A stretch of 64,000 nt of DNA from Mycobacterium sp. E183 (GCF_001667735.1 NZ_LZJN01000130.1:50999-114998); one strand, 5' to 3'; positions 44,395-54,469 are shown, counted from the stretch's first letter. The notes: generated by a model from the sequence alone, not told the origin. Made by a program: numbers and translations.

Positions 44395-47022
44395 TCACTC
44401 GCTCCCTGCCTGCACGACCACGAGAATCGTTGACGTGCGGGCGCTTTCGCCGACCCTGGAAGTCAGGTTGACCAGGTAGTACTCCTCGGGCACCGACCGT
44501 GCGACCGCGATCGGAACGTCGACGGTCGCCGACCCGTCGGCGGAGAATTGGCCAGCCGTGGGCGTCACGGTGATCCCGCGGTCCGAGGCGGCGCCGGTGA
44601 CCGTGTAACCCCCGTCGCCGGCCATCCGTTGCGCGTCGAGTCTCACCGTGCCCGTGCTCCCCGGCGCGATCGTGACCACCGGGTTGGCGACGTTGACGGT
44701 CACCGCCGAACCACCCGCGCCGAAGGACGGGGGCGCCGCCGATTCGCTTGTACCCCAATGCTTGTCGGGGTAAGCGCCCAGCGAGAACGCCAGTTCGCCC
44801 CCCGTGCGGACGAACGACTCGGGCAGCCACGTGTTGTCGGTGGCGCGACCGTCGACGCGCAGGCCGCTGATGTACCTGAGGTGGTACGGTCCGGACGCGC
44901 CGGGCGCCGAGATCCGGATGGCTTTGCCGTGCGGGAGCGCGATCACCGCGCGGTCGAAAAGCGGTGCGCCGACGGTGAGGATCGCCGTTCCGGGTGTGCT
45001 CGGGTAGAGCCCCAGCGCCGCCCAGACATACCAACTGGCCATCGCGCCGAGGTCGTCGTTGCCGGGCTCGCCGTCCGGCGTCGGGCCGAACAGGCCCCGC
45101 ACCCGGTCGACCGTGTGTTGCGCCTTCCACGGCTGACCGATGTAGTTGTACAGCCACGGCACCCCGAAGCCCGGTTCGTTGCCGGCCCACAGGTAGGGCT
45201 CGTTGGGCCCGACGTTGAGTCTCTCGGTGAAGGCGTCGAGGCGCGCGGCCACCGCGTCACGGCCGCCGAGCGCGGTCACCAGGCCGGCCACGTTGTGCGG
45301 CACCCACCAGACGTACTGCGCGGCGTTGCCCTCGTCGTAGCCGATCTGGCCGAAACTCGACTGGGGCTCGACGAAACCCGGGCCGTCGCGGAAGAATCCG
45401 GTCCAGCTGCGCGGTGAGACGTAACCGGTGCTCGGGTTGAACAGGTTCTGCCAATACTGCGACCGGGCTTGGAATTCGGCGGCCGTGGCGTCCTCGCCGA
45501 GCGAGTCGGCGAATCGCGAGATGGCGAAGTCGTCGACCGACCATTCCAGCGTGATCGACGCGTCGGCGATCCAGCCGTCGAGGCCGAATTCCTGCGTGAA
45601 GGGTGCGTAGCCGCGCTCCAGGTAGGTGGCGATGCCCGGCCGCTCCACGTATTTGTTCAGCCCGACCCCGCCTTTCGTCGCCGCATTCACCATGTAGCGC
45701 AGCGCCGTTCGGGTGTCGAAGTTCTCGGCCCCGAACGCGTGGAGGTTCACGATGAGCGGCACGACGTTGTCGCCGCTCATCTCCGCGGTCGCGGCGTTGG
45801 CGAACGCCCAGCGCGGCAGCGCGCCGCTCTGCTCGGCGTCGTTCACCAGCGATTGGGCCATGTCGCCGGCCCGGTCTGGAAAGAGGAGCGCCTGCAACGC
45901 CGCGAGGCAGCGGTAGGTGTCCCAGTCGGAGAAGTTGGCATACTGCGTCCGCCCCGCGGCCACGGTGTGCACGGCGCCGTCGAACCCGACGTATCGGCCG
46001 TCGGCGTCGTTGAAGGTGTTGGGGTGCAAGAGGGATCGGTACAGCGAGGTGTAGAACGTGTCCAGGTCGTCGACATTGCGGCCGGCGACGGCGATGCGTG
46101 ACAGGCTGGCATTCCATTCCCGCGACGCCGCGGCGCGCACGTCGTCGAAACTTGCGCCGCCCTCGGCCGCCAAATTCGCCCGCGCCCCGTCGACGCCGAC
46201 GTAGGAGATCGCGGTACGCACCTCTAGCACCGAGCCGGGCGGGAACTGCACGTATCCGCCGCTGTACGGGGAATTCGCGCTGCGGGCGCCGGGGTAAACC
46301 GCGAAGCCATCCCATGCGCCGTAGGCGGTGAACGGCTGGCTGAACTTCATCGCGAAATAGACCGTGTACGTGTTGTTCTTGCCGCAGAATCCGCCACTGG
46401 TGGCCCAGCCCGTGATCGTCGTGTTGTCCTCGCCGATCTGAATGGTTGCGCGGGAGTTGCCGGCCAGCGATGCGCCGGATCGCACCTGAAGCAGGGCGGG
46501 GCGGCCGTTGTGCGGGTAGCTGAACCGGCCGACGCCGGTGCGCGTCGTGGCGGTGAGTTCGGCCTTCACCCCGGTATCCGGAAACCGCACCGTGTAATAG
46601 CCCGGCACACCCTGTTCGGTGTCGTCGTGGGCGATCCGCTCCCAGGACTTCCAGGGTTGCATGCCAATTCCGTTGCCGGTCGGCAACATCGAGATGTCAC
46701 CGAACGCCGCGCAGCCGACCGAGGCGTGGGTCATGCTGAACCCGCTCGCGCGCGGGTTGTCGTAGTTGTAACCGGCGTAGTTGCCCACCGTGTCCGGTGA
46801 GTACTGCACCATTCCGAACGGCACGGTGGCGCCCGGGAAGTTGTTGATCTCCCCCACCGTCCGGCCGCCCGTCCCGGTGCCGATGAGCGTGGCGACGTGG
46901 TCGACCGGGCTGGCCACCAATGTGGGCTCGCCGTCATAGGCCATCGGCGGCGCGGCAGCGATGAACGCCATGAAGACGACCGACGCCGCGAGAATCGCGA
47001 CGATGGTCCTTCGTGCCCGCAT
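44395..47022 (-). CDS. secreted GH92 family alpha-mannosidase (Rv0584-like)
   Basis: 875-residue exported protein. Signal peptide: basic start [11 protein letters not shown], hydrophobic core [12 protein letters not shown], likely cleavage after APPMA. The rest is a family 92 glycoside hydrolase: [26 protein letters not shown] near the N-terminus, the mid-domain [17 protein letters not shown], and the catalytic-domain [21 protein letters not shown] and [23 protein letters not shown]92 enzymes are Ca-dependent exo-alpha-mannosidases, mostly alpha-1,2. Possible substrates are mannan/LAM caps or host glycans. Same length as I recall for Rv0584 (877). Confidence 0.93.
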   Translation of the reverse strand: MRARRTIVAILAASVVFMAFIAAAPPMAYDGEPTLVASPVDHVATLIGTGTGGRTVGEINNFPGATVPFGMVQYSPDTVGNYAGYNYDNPRASGFSMTHASVGCAAFGDISMLPTGNGIGMQPWKSWERIAHDDTEQGVPGYYTVRFPDTGVKAELTATTRTGVGRFSYPHNGRPALLQVRSGASLAGNSRATIQIGEDNTTITGWATSGGFCGKNNTYTVYFAMKFSQPFTAYGAWDGFAVYPGARSANSPYSGGYVQFPPGSVLEVRTAISYVGVDGARANLAAEGGASFDDVRAAASREWNASLSRIAVAGRNVDDLDTFYTSLYRSLLHPNTFNDADGRYVGFDGAVHTVAAGRTQYANFSDWDTYRCLAALQALLFPDRAGDMAQSLVNDAEQSGALPRWAFANAATAEMSGDNVVPLIVNLHAFGAENFDTRTALRYMVNAATKGGVGLNKYVERPGIATYLERGYAPFTQEFGLDGWIADASITLEWSVDDFAISRFADSLGEDATAAEFQARSQYWQNLFNPSTGYVSPRSWTGFFRDGPGFVEPQSSFGQIGYDEGNAAQYVWWVPHNVAGLVTALGGRDAVAARLDAFTERLNVGPNEPYLWAGNEPGFGVPWLYNYIGQPWKAQHTVDRVRGLFGPTPDGEPGNDDLGAMASWYVWAALGLYPSTPGTAILTVGAPLFDRAVIALPHGKAIRISAPGASGPYHLRYISGLRVDGRATDNTWLPESFVRTGGELAFSLGAYPDKHWGTSESAAPPSFGAGGSAVTVNVANPVVTIAPGSTGTVRLDAQRMAGDGGYTVTGAASDRGITVTPTAGQFSADGSATVDVPIAVARSVPEEYYLVNLTSRVGESARTSTILVVVQAGSE

Positions 47023-47213
47023 ACCTGTCTCTTACTGGACAACTGTGTATTGAGTGGGCGTTTTCCAACCGAATTGGATAACGATTTGCTTCGACGATCA
47101 CGGCGGCGCCCAAAGTTCAAATAAATATCGGCAAACGCGGGTGCCATTTCGGCTACTGTCGTCTCGGCGTGGCCGGCGCTGGTACCGGCCCCAATTTTCG
47201 GGAGATTGGATCG

Positions 47214-47888
47214 ATGAAACATTTGACGACAGCAACCATTTCCGTGGCGCTGAGTTTGGCGCTCGTCGGTTGCGGCGGTGACCACAAATCCGGCAATCAA
47301 TCGACGACATCGACGACCACATCCGCCTCGACATCCACCACGTCGTCGGCGACCAGCGCGGCACCGGCCGCCAAAGCCAAATACACCATCGCCGACTACG
47401 TGAAGGACAACCACATCACGGAGACCCCCGTCCATCACGGCGATCCCGGCCCGAACGTCGACCTGCCGGTGCCCAACGGCTGGCAGCTCAACCAGAACGC
47501 GGGCACGTCATATGGCGGCATCGTCATGACCCAGCCCAGTAACCCCGCCGACGCGCCCACCGTCTCGGCGCTGTTCTCCCGGCTGTCGGGCAACGTCGAC
47601 CCGGCGAAGGTCATCCAGTACGCGCCGGGCGAGGTGCAGAACCTGCCCGGGTTCGACGGCAGCGGCGACGGCAGCGCGTCGACGCTCGGCGGTTTCCAGG
47701 CGTGGCAAATCGGGGGCACCTATCAGAAGGACGGCGCCACCCGTGTCATCGCCCAGAAGACGGTGGTGATCCCCAGCCAGGGCGCCGTCTACGTGCTCCA
47801 ACTCAACGCCGAGGGCCCGCAGGCCGATCAGGGCCCGCTGATGGACGTCACGAAGATCATCGACGACCAGACGACGATCACGCCGTGA
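47214..47888 (+). CDS. lpqN: lipoprotein LpqN
   Basis: 224-residue lipoprotein. Signal peptide MKHLTTATISVALSLALVGCGG with lipobox LVGC (Cys20), then a long Thr/Ser-rich linker (about 27-52) and the LpqN/LpqT domain (KYTIADYVKDNHITETPVHHGDPGPNVDLP ..). In M. tuberculosis LpqN binds MmpL3 and trehalose monomycolate and has been tied to mycolate transport and host CBL binding. ATG at 47214 fits the signal peptide. Diverges from GH92 across a 191-nt AT-richer promoter region. Confidence 0.93.
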   Translation: MKHLTTATISVALSLALVGCGGDHKSGNQSTTSTTTSASTSTTSSATSAAPAAKAKYTIADYVKDNHITETPVHHGDPGPNVDLPVPNGWQLNQNAGTSYGGIVMTQPSNPADAPTVSALFSRLSGNVDPAKVIQYAPGEVQNLPGFDGSGDGSASTLGGFQAWQIGGTYQKDGATRVIAQKTVVIPSQGAVYVLQLNAEGPQADQGPLMDVTKIIDDQTTITP

Positions 47889-47904
47889 CCTAGGACCGTG
47901 CTGC

Positions 47905-47925
47905 CCCTCGGCCCTAGGCCGGGGG
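47905..47925 (+). terminator. hairpin terminator after lpqN
   Basis: 9-bp stem with one G-U pair (CCCTCGGCC / GGCCGGGGG) and a CTA loop, starting 17 nt after the lpqN stop and ending before the Ddn-like gene. GC-rich stem, no T run. Confidence 0.45.
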
Positions 47926-47949
47926 CCCGATTGGCCTTACGGTAAGCGC

Positions 47950-48435
47950 ATGGCCGAGCAGTCGCATCAGATAGAGGCCGGGCATCCCCCGTCGGCGCTG
48001 ATGCGCATCGTCAACCCGATGATGGGTTTCCTGTTGCGCACCCCGCTGGCCGGTCCCGCCCGCAAACAGCTGATGGTGCTGAGCTTCACCGGGCGAAAAA
48101 CGGGCCGGCCGTTCTCAATTCCGTTGAGCGCCCATGTGATTGACGGTCAGCTCTACGCGCTGACCGGCGCGCCCTGGAAGCAGAACTTCCGCGACGGCGC
48201 ACCCGCTCAGGTCGTCTACGACGGCAAGACGACCGCGATGCGCGGCGAGCTCATCCGCGACCGGGCCACGGTGTCCGACCTCTTCCTGCGCTGCGCCGAG
48301 TCCTACGGCGTCCAGCGCGCGCAGCGGATGATCGGGCTCAAGTTCCGCGATCACCGGATACCGACACGCGACGAGTTCGCCGAGGCGGTCGACCGGATGC
48401 ACCTGGGAGCGGTGCGCCTGATCCCGGTGGGATAG
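47950..48435 (+). CDS. F420-dependent nitroreductase family (Ddn/DUF385) protein
   Basis: 161-residue split-barrel protein of the deazaflavin-dependent nitroreductase family. Characteristic pattern: LMVLSFTGRKTGRPFSIPLSAHVIDGQLYALTGAPWKQNFRDGAPAQVVYDG, i.e. the GRKTGR..P..-.. G..Y.. strands that bind F420. Ddn itself activates pretomanid; other members reduce quinones or biliverdin. ATG at 47950. Ends 4 nt before the PAS-ANTAR gene end (convergent). Confidence 0.88.
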   Translation: MAEQSHQIEAGHPPSALMRIVNPMMGFLLRTPLAGPARKQLMVLSFTGRKTGRPFSIPLSAHVIDGQLYALTGAPWKQNFRDGAPAQVVYDGKTTAMRGELIRDRATVSDLFLRCAESYGVQRAQRMIGLKFRDHRIPTRDEFAEAVDRMHLGAVRLIPVG

Positions 48436-48439
48436 CCGC

Positions 48440-49153
48440 TCAGTTGTCGGCGCCGAAGGCCCGATCGTGCGCGGTGAGCAGGCGCTGGTCGAACCGCGAG
48501 CGCGACGTGATGACCTCCCTGCCCAACTCCGAGAAGTCCTTCGCGATTTGCTCGGCCAGCGCGCCCAGCTTCATGTTGCGCACCTGCGACAGGGATTTGA
48601 GTAGGTTGAACGCCGCCAGCTCGTCGACGCCGTAAACCAACATCAACATGCCCTTGGTCCGGTCGATGGCGCCGCGACGCTCGGCGATCTCGGCCACCTG
48701 CTCGCTGATGCTCTCCTCGCGCTTGCGGCTGCGCGCCGGGGTGACGTCCACGTAGAAGCCGTGGGTGCCGATCACCTCGCCGTTGCTGTCGCAGAATTGG
48801 TCGCCCACCACGACCACGTCGTGGGTGTTGCCGCGAGTGTCCACGATGCGGTGCCTGGTGCTGAACGCCTGCCGGTGTTCGACCATGTCGTTGATGGTTG
48901 CGGCGACCTGGTTGCGGTCGGCCGGGTGCTTGTGGGCGATCACCAGCTCCGTCGTCGGGGTGACGGTTCCGGGTTCGTAGCCGTGCATCCGGTACACGGA
49001 GTCGGACCACTCCCAGCGCTGGTCCTCGAAGTAGAAGCGAAACCACCCGGCCCGCTGCGGCGTGCCGCCGGCGAGGGCCTCCTCCACCGCCGCCGTCTGG
49101 CCGTCTAGTTCCCACGCCACAGCGCACGCCCCGTCTCCGACTTTGCCGCCCAC
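48440..49153 (-). CDS. PAS-ANTAR antiterminator regulator
   Basis: About 237 residues. A PAS_3-type sensor domain (roughly 40-150: WEWSDSVYRMHGYEPGTVTPT .. HKHPADRNQV .. GTHGFYVDVTP) is followed by an ANTAR RNA-binding domain (IDRTKGMLMLVYGVDELAAFNLLKSLS). ANTAR proteins bind paired hairpins in leader RNAs to stop termination. GTG at 49153 is preferred (GGGAGG 6 nt upstream); GTG at 49120 is an alternative. With the longer start it overlaps the upstream zinc-ribbon gene by 49 nt in another frame. No kinase partner nearby; PAS ligand unknown. Confidence 0.82.
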   Translation of the reverse strand: MGGKVGDGACAVAWELDGQTAAVEEALAGGTPQRAGWFRFYFEDQRWEWSDSVYRMHGYEPGTVTPTTELVIAHKHPADRNQVAATINDMVEHRQAFSTRHRIVDTRGNTHDVVVVGDQFCDSNGEVIGTHGFYVDVTPARSRKREESISEQVAEIAERRGAIDRTKGMLMLVYGVDELAAFNLLKSLSQVRNMKLGALAEQIAKDFSELGREVITSRSRFDQRLLTAHDRAFGADN

Positions 49154-49479
49154 CCCGCCCTCCCTTCGAGCGACGCCTTCCGGATGGCGTCGCTTTCCTG
49201 CAGCCGCAGCGCGGACACGCGGCATAGTTCGCGCGCCCGGTCGAGCTGCTGACGCGAGCGCTGCATGGAGCTGGCGACCGAAGGCTGCAGCGACCGGGTA
49301 GAGGCCGAATACGCGCCCGCACCGGTCGCGGAGCGCCGCCGCAGGGTTTCCCGCAGCGCGGCCGTGCGGCGCGCCGCTCGAACGCGATGGGCCTTCTGCC
49401 GGCAGGCCGGCGAGCAGTAGACGGCATCGGCCCGGGCCGAGAAACCCGCCCCGCACATCGCGCATGTCATCCCCGGCAT
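49105..49479 (-). CDS. zinc-ribbon/basic helical hypothetical protein
   Basis: 124 residues. N-terminal zinc-ribbon: Cys6 and Cys9 (CAMC) and Cys22 and Cys26 (CSPAC), followed by a basic helix (RQKAHRVRAARRTAALRETLRRR) and a second helical stretch (SMQRSRQQLDRARELCRVSALRL). The composition suggests nucleic-acid binding. It is immediately upstream of, and overlaps, the PAS-ANTAR gene, so the two are cotranscribed. Two copies of a 12-bp direct repeat lie just upstream. ATG 49479, or ATG 49470. I do not recognise a named family. Confidence 0.7.
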   Translation of the reverse strand: MPGMTCAMCGAGFSARADAVYCSPACRQKAHRVRAARRTAALRETLRRRSATGAGAYSASTRSLQPSVASSMQRSRQQLDRARELCRVSALRLQESDAIRKASLEGRAGWAAKSETGRALWRGN

Positions 49480-49487
49480 AGCCGTTA

Positions 49488-49520
49488 CGTTACAGCTATC
49501 TGCGGGCGCGTTACAGCTAT
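49488..49520 (-). promoter_or_regulatory. two 12-bp direct repeats spaced by 21 bp
   Basis: On the minus strand ATAGCTGTAACG occurs at 49520-49509 and again at 49499-49488, a 21-bp period (two helical turns), 9 nt before the zinc-ribbon start. A third TAACG follows directly. Placement and phasing suggest binding of a regulator as a tandem dimer, or an RNA element recognised by the ANTAR protein. Confidence 0.5.
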
Positions 49521-49560
49521 GGCCGCTAAGTGCGGAACGGGCCGTGTCGGGCGGGCTCGG

Positions 49561-50652
49561 TCAATCCCACGGTCCCGCGCCGGCGGCGGCGCGGGTCCGT
49601 GCGATTACCGGTTGCTCGAAACCGGCGTCGCGTACCGCGCGTCGCACCGCCTCGCCGACCGCGCCGGTCCGGTCGGCCGGCACGAGCGCGATCACGCAGC
49701 CGCCGAACCCGCCGCCGGTCATCCGCGCGCCCAGCGCGCCGGCCCCCACCGCGGTGTCGGCGATCAGGTCGATGTGTTGGGTGGTGATCTCGAAGTCGTC
49801 ACGCATGGACGCGTGCGAGGCGTTGAAGATCCGCCCGGCTTCGCCGAAGTCCGCGTCGCGGAGGGCCGCTACGCAGTCGAGCACCCGCTGATTCTCGCTC
49901 AGCACGTGGCGGGCCCGGCGGGCGTCGACGGGGTCACGGACCGCGGCCACGACCGAGGGCCCGCGGACGCCGATCTCGCGCAACGACGACACCCCGAGCT
50001 CCGCCGCCGCCCGCTCGCACGACGCGCGGCGCGCGGCGTAGTCGCCGCCGGCGTGACTGTGGCGGGCACGGGAGTCGATCAACAGCAGCGCGACACCGGC
50101 GGCGTCCGGGTCGAAGGCCACCGGCTCGACCGTGAGATCGCGGAAGTCGATCAGCAGCGCCGTCGCCGGCCGGCCGAACAGCGACGCCAGCTGGTCGAGC
50201 AAACCCGTTGGGGCGCCGACGTACTCGTTCTCGGCGCGCTGGGCCAGCCTCGCCTGCTCGATGCGGTCGATGCGTGCCCCGGCGGCCGCCGCGATCGCGC
50301 CCAGCGCCGCGCACTCCAGCGCCGCCGACGACGACAGTCCCGACCCCATCTCCACGTCGCTGGTGATGCGCATCGCGCCGCCGGGCACCGGGTGGCCGGC
50401 GCGCCGCAGTGCCCACACCACCCCGGCGACGTAGGCGGCCCAGCCGGCCACGTCGCCGGGCACGGTGTCGAGCGCGATCCGCACCGACCCGTCCGCGCGG
50501 TCACTGCCCACCGTGACGGCATCGCTGCCGTCGGGCCTGAACGTCACCACCGTGCGCTGCGGCAGCGCGATCGGCAAGGCGAACCCCAGGTTGTAGTCGG
50601 TGTGCTCGCCGATCAGGTTGACCCGCCCGGGGGCGGCGTAGCGGACGGTCAT
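49561..50652 (-). CDS. galK: galactokinase
   Basis: 363-residue GHMP kinase, second step of the Leloir pathway (galactose to galactose-1-phosphate). Signature [22 protein letters not shown] at the N-terminus, ATP-binding [11 protein letters not shown] and the C-terminal [13 protein letters not shown] motif are all intact. ATG 50652 overlaps the galT stop (ATGA), giving a translationally coupled galT-galK operon. Corresponds to Rv0620. Confidence 0.96.
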   Translation of the reverse strand: MTVRYAAPGRVNLIGEHTDYNLGFALPIALPQRTVVTFRPDGSDAVTVGSDRADGSVRIALDTVPGDVAGWAAYVAGVVWALRRAGHPVPGGAMRITSDVEMGSGLSSSAALECAALGAIAAAAGARIDRIEQARLAQRAENEYVGAPTGLLDQLASLFGRPATALLIDFRDLTVEPVAFDPDAAGVALLLIDSRARHSHAGGDYAARRASCERAAAELGVSSLREIGVRGPSVVAAVRDPVDARRARHVLSENQRVLDCVAALRDADFGEAGRIFNASHASMRDDFEITTQHIDLIADTAVGAGALGARMTGGGFGGCVIALVPADRTGAVGEAVRRAVRDAGFEQPVIARTRAAAGAGPWD

Positions 50653-51728
50653 CCGAGCTCACGCAGCCGCTCAGCCACGCTTTCGGGCGTGACATCGCTG
50701 ATGAACGCGTCCATCGCCGACTCGGAGGCCGCCAGGTACTTCAGCTTGGTGGCGCTGCGCCGGATCGACATCAACTCGACGTGGAAGTAGCCGTCAGCCT
50801 GGGCGTCGGTGTCGGCGTACTGGTGCAACGCCGAAATGTAGGGCAGCGGTGAGGAATACATCCGGTCGAATCGCCGCAGCATGTCCAGGTAGATCCGCGC
50901 GAAACCCTCCCGTTCGTCCTCGCCGAGTTCGGTGAGGTTGCGCACGAACCTGTTCGGGTAGATGTGCACCTCGACCGGCCACCGCGCCGCGAAGGGCACG
51001 AACGCGGTGAACAGGTCATCGCGCGCGACGATTCGGCTGCCGTCGGCGATTTCGCCGGCCAGTAGGTCGCCGAAGAGGTTGGTGCCGTGGCGCATTCGGT
51101 GCTCGCGCGCCTGCCCCAGCATGGCGGCGGTGCGCGGCGTCAGATACGGGTAGCCGTAGATCTGCCCGTGCGGGTGGGTCAACGTCACCCCGATTTCCTC
51201 GCCGCGGTTCTCGAAGCAGAACACCTGCTCGATGCCCGGCGCGGCCAACAGTTCGCCGGTGCGGTGCCGCCACGCCTCGATGACCAGCCGGGCGTGCGCG
51301 ACGTCCAGCCCGGCGAAGGAGCCGGTGTGGTCGCTGGAGAAGCAGATCACCTCGCTGCGCCCGTGCCCCGGAGCGCACACGAAGCCGGCACCCGGGAGCG
51401 CGGGCGCCGGACCCGAGCCGGACAGGCTGGGGAAGCGGTTCTCGAAGACCACGACGTCGTAGTCCGGCGCGGGCACCTCACTGGTCAGCCCGGTCGGGCC
51501 GGGGCACAGCGGGCACTGGTCGGGGGGCGGCTTGTAGGTGCGGTCTTGGCGCAGCGCCGCGACGATCACCCACTGCCCCGTCGTCTGGTCGAACCGCAGC
51601 TCGGATCGCTGACCGTCGCGCGCAGGCAGCGGCCTGCGGTCGTCGACCGGCGCCGGGCGGTGCCCGGGCAGCGCGAAGAAGAGCAGGTCACGGCCGTCGG
51701 CCAGCTTGGCCCGCGTCGGCGCTGTCAC
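50649..51728 (-). CDS. galT: galactose-1-phosphate uridylyltransferase (intact)
   Basis: 359-residue GalT, exchanging UMP between UDP-glucose and galactose-1-phosphate. N-terminal zinc site CPLCPG and active-site HPHGQ (nucleophile His) are present, with FENRFPS and the C-terminal FHVELMSI metal region. GTG start at 51728. In M. tuberculosis H37Rv this gene is annotated as two pieces (galTa/galTb); here it is one open frame. First gene of the galTK pair; a 39-nt gap separates it from the divergent FUSC gene. Confidence 0.95.
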   Translation of the reverse strand: MTAPTRAKLADGRDLLFFALPGHRPAPVDDRRPLPARDGQRSELRFDQTTGQWVIVAALRQDRTYKPPPDQCPLCPGPTGLTSEVPAPDYDVVVFENRFPSLSGSGPAPALPGAGFVCAPGHGRSEVICFSSDHTGSFAGLDVAHARLVIEAWRHRTGELLAAPGIEQVFCFENRGEEIGVTLTHPHGQIYGYPYLTPRTAAMLGQAREHRMRHGTNLFGDLLAGEIADGSRIVARDDLFTAFVPFAARWPVEVHIYPNRFVRNLTELGEDEREGFARIYLDMLRRFDRMYSSPLPYISALHQYADTDAQADGYFHVELMSIRRSATKLKYLAASESAMDAFISDVTPESVAERLRELG

Positions 51729-51767
51729 GATGTCGAAGACTAGCTTGTGCCGAAGTTCGGGTAACCC

Positions 51768-54092
51768 ATGATGCGTTCGGCAGGCCAGAAGGGGGGCGCG
51801 GCGATCACCGACTTCTACGAACAGGCGCGCAACTGGGTGGTCGGCTCCGATCCCGGTCTGCTCCGGCTGCGCATGGCGACGCGGACGACGGCCGCGCTCG
51901 GCTGTTCACTGCTGGTCCTGTACGCCGCGACCCGTGCGACGGGGCAGCCGCTGACGGTCGCGTTGCTGGGCGTCGTCATCACGATGGTCGCTTCGCGATC
52001 GGTCAACGAGCCGGACCCGGGGCAGCAGCGGATCACCATGGCGCTGCTGCCCGTGCCCGCCGCCGTGGCCATCGCCGCCGCGGCGGCGCTCGCGCCCCAC
52101 CAGGTGGTCAGTGACGCGGTGTTCGTGCTCGTCGTGTTCACCGCCGCCTACGTCCGCCGCTTCGGGGCGCGCGGCCGGGCGTTGGGCATGGTCGCCTTCA
52201 TGTCCTACTTCTTCACGCTGTATCTGCGTGCGAGCGTCTCGGAGCTGCCGTGGATGATCGGGGCGGTCGCGGTGGGCACGGTGTGCACGTTCGTGATGAC
52301 CACCTACGTCATGCCCGATCGGCCGGACCGCGTGCTGCGGGCGACCGTCCGTGCGTTGCGGGCGCGGATGGCGATCGTCGTCGACACCACCGCGGACGCC
52401 GTCCGCACCGGCCGCCTCGACGAACGGCGCAGGCGCCGGATGCGGGCGCGCACCACCCGGCTCAACGAGACCGCGCTGATGGTGCAGAGCCAGATCGAGG
52501 ACAAGGCCGACCCCGCGATGCTGTGGCCCGGCGTCACCGCCGAACAGTTGGCCCCCTGGCTGCTGGACGCGGAGCTGGCCATCGAGTGGGTGGCGACGGC
52601 CGGGCGGCGGGCCGCGGCGCTGATGTCGGAGGACCCGAGCGCGATACCCGCACCGACTCGGGTCGCGCTCGTCGACGCGCTGTCGCGGCTGGCGCGGGCC
52701 ATCCGCCTGCCCGAGCCCGACGGCCTCCGCCAAGCCGGCGCGCGGGCGCAACGGCTGCTGGACGAGCAGCGCGGCGCCGCCGGTGACGATCCGGGCAGCG
52801 CCGCCGTGCGCCGCCTCGCCCTGGCGATAATCAACGCCGCCACAGCGACTTCCGACGTTCGGGCCATTGTCGACCGCGCCGCGGCCGGCCAGGCGGGCGC
52901 CCTGGAGAACCGGGACAGCGAGCGCCCGCCTGCCTCGGACGGCGCGCCGCCGGACGCGCCCGGCGAGCCCGCCGACGAGGCACCGTCGCAGGGCCTCCGG
53001 CCGACCACCCGGCAGGCCATCCAGGTCGCCGTCGCCGCGTCGCTCGCGATCATCGCGGGCGAGCTGGTGTCACCCGCCCGCTGGTATTGGGCGGTGATCG
53101 CCGCGTTCGTCATCTTCGCCGGCACGAACTCGTGGGGCGAAACCCTGACCAAAGGCTGGCAGCGCCTGCTCGGCACCCTGCTCGGCGTGCCGTGCGGCGT
53201 GCTGGTGGCCACGCTGCTGGCCGGCGACAAGACGGCCGCGCTCGCCGGCATCTTCGTCTGCCTGTTCTGCGCCTTCTATTTCATGACGGTCACGTACAGC
53301 CTGATGACCTTCTGGATCACGACGATGCTGGCGTTGCTGTACGGCCTGCTCGGGCAATTCTCGTTCGGCGTGCTGATGTTGCGGATCGAAGAGACCGCCC
53401 TCGGCGCGGTGATCGGGGCGACGGTGGCCGTGGTCGTGTTGCCGACGCACACCAGGGAGGCGATCCGCGACGACACCCGAACGTTCCTCACCAGCCTGTC
53501 GGCGCTCGTCGAGGTGTCGACCGGGACGATGCTCGGCGACGACGCGAGCGGGAGCCCGTCCGAGCAGGCACGCCAACTGGACCGGGACCTCCAGCAGTTC
53601 CGCGTGACCGCCAAGCCGCTGCTGGCGGGCGTCGCCGGCCTGGCGGGCCGGCGCAGCATTCGCCGCGCCCTGCGCATCTTCGCCGCGTGCGACCGGTACG
53701 GGCGCAGCCTGGCGCGTAGCAGCGAGCGATACCAGGATCCGCTGGGGGCCCAGCCGCTCACCTTCGAACTGGCCCAGGCCTTTTCGGCGGCCGCGGCTCA
53801 GACGCGGCGCAACATCGAAGCGCTGGCCGCAGCCATCGGCAGTGGCCGCGCGCCGACCATGGTGTCGGCGGCAGACGAGCTCGACGCCGCGGAGACGCTG
53901 GCCCGGCAGCGGGACGGCGAGGCCGGATCGCCGATGCCCGACACCCGCCGATTACTCACCGCGGTGCACGCGCTGCGCCAGATCGAGCGGGCCGTCGTGA
54001 CCGCGGCCACCAACCTCGGCGGGCGCGAAACCGCCGCGGCCGAATTTCACACCGACGGGTTTCAGAGGCCGGGCAGGCATGCGGGGAAATAG
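51768..54092 (+). CDS. FUSC family membrane transporter
   Basis: 774-residue protein with the fusaric-acid-resistance/aromatic-acid-exporter architecture: an N-terminal block of about six transmembrane helices (residues 35-190), a long soluble helical region (about 195-420) and a second block of about six helices (about 425-570, WYWAVIAAFVIFAGTNSWGETLTKGWQRLLGTLLG type FUSC_2 motif), then a soluble C-terminus. Relatives export aromatic acids or small hydrophobics. ATG 51768. Its 3' end overlaps the convergent lipoprotein gene by 31 nt. Confidence 0.88.
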   Translation: MMRSAGQKGGAAITDFYEQARNWVVGSDPGLLRLRMATRTTAALGCSLLVLYAATRATGQPLTVALLGVVITMVASRSVNEPDPGQQRITMALLPVPAAVAIAAAAALAPHQVVSDAVFVLVVFTAAYVRRFGARGRALGMVAFMSYFFTLYLRASVSELPWMIGAVAVGTVCTFVMTTYVMPDRPDRVLRATVRALRARMAIVVDTTADAVRTGRLDERRRRRMRARTTRLNETALMVQSQIEDKADPAMLWPGVTAEQLAPWLLDAELAIEWVATAGRRAAALMSEDPSAIPAPTRVALVDALSRLARAIRLPEPDGLRQAGARAQRLLDEQRGAAGDDPGSAAVRRLALAIINAATATSDVRAIVDRAAAGQAGALENRDSERPPASDGAPPDAPGEPADEAPSQGLRPTTRQAIQVAVAASLAIIAGELVSPARWYWAVIAAFVIFAGTNSWGETLTKGWQRLLGTLLGVPCGVLVATLLAGDKTAALAGIFVCLFCAFYFMTVTYSLMTFWITTMLALLYGLLGQFSFGVLMLRIEETALGAVIGATVAVVVLPTHTREAIRDDTRTFLTSLSALVEVSTGTMLGDDASGSPSEQARQLDRDLQQFRVTAKPLLAGVAGLAGRRSIRRALRIFAACDRYGRSLARSSERYQDPLGAQPLTFELAQAFSAAAAQTRRNIEALAAAIGSGRAPTMVSAADELDAAETLARQRDGEAGSPMPDTRRLLTAVHALRQIERAVVTAATNLGGRETAAAEFHTDGFQRPGRHAGK

Positions 54093-54469
54093 CACGGCTG
54101 GTTGGGCCCCTGGGCTTTTCGCACCAGGTCGAACAGCGCCAGCATCGTTTGCAACAGCCGCATTTCGACGCCGGGCCGTTGCGCAGGAGGCAGGTTCTGC
54201 ACGTCGTTCGACACCGTGGTGGACTGCTGCTGCAGCTGCGTCAGCCGTTGCTGACGTTCCGCCGGGGTGAGGTTGTCCCAGTTGTCGTGCAGGTCGTTCA
54301 CCTGCCACTGCAGTTCGGCGACCTCCGCCTCGGGATCGGGCTGCGGGGCGGGGGCCAGCGCGTAGAACTGGCTCCCGACGGGCGCCGCCGCGGTCTCGGC
54401 CTGCGCGCATCCGGCCGCCGCCAGCGCGACGGCGACGAGGCCGGACGCGACTATCGCTGTGATTTTCAT
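54062..54469 (-). CDS. small putative lipoprotein
   Basis: 135 residues. Signal peptide MKITAIVASGLVAVALAAAGC with lipobox AAGC (Cys21). The mature part is helical and Gln/Leu-rich (EVAELQWQVNDLHDNWDNL, QQRLTQLQQQSTTVSNDVQNLP), with two cysteines in a C-terminal CYFPACLPG that could form a disulfide. No named family recognised. Converges with the FUSC gene (31-nt overlap). Confidence 0.75.
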   Translation of the reverse strand: MKITAIVASGLVAVALAAAGCAQAETAAAPVGSQFYALAPAPQPDPEAEVAELQWQVNDLHDNWDNLTPAERQQRLTQLQQQSTTVSNDVQNLPPAQRPGVEMRLLQTMLALFDLVRKAQGPNQPCYFPACLPGL

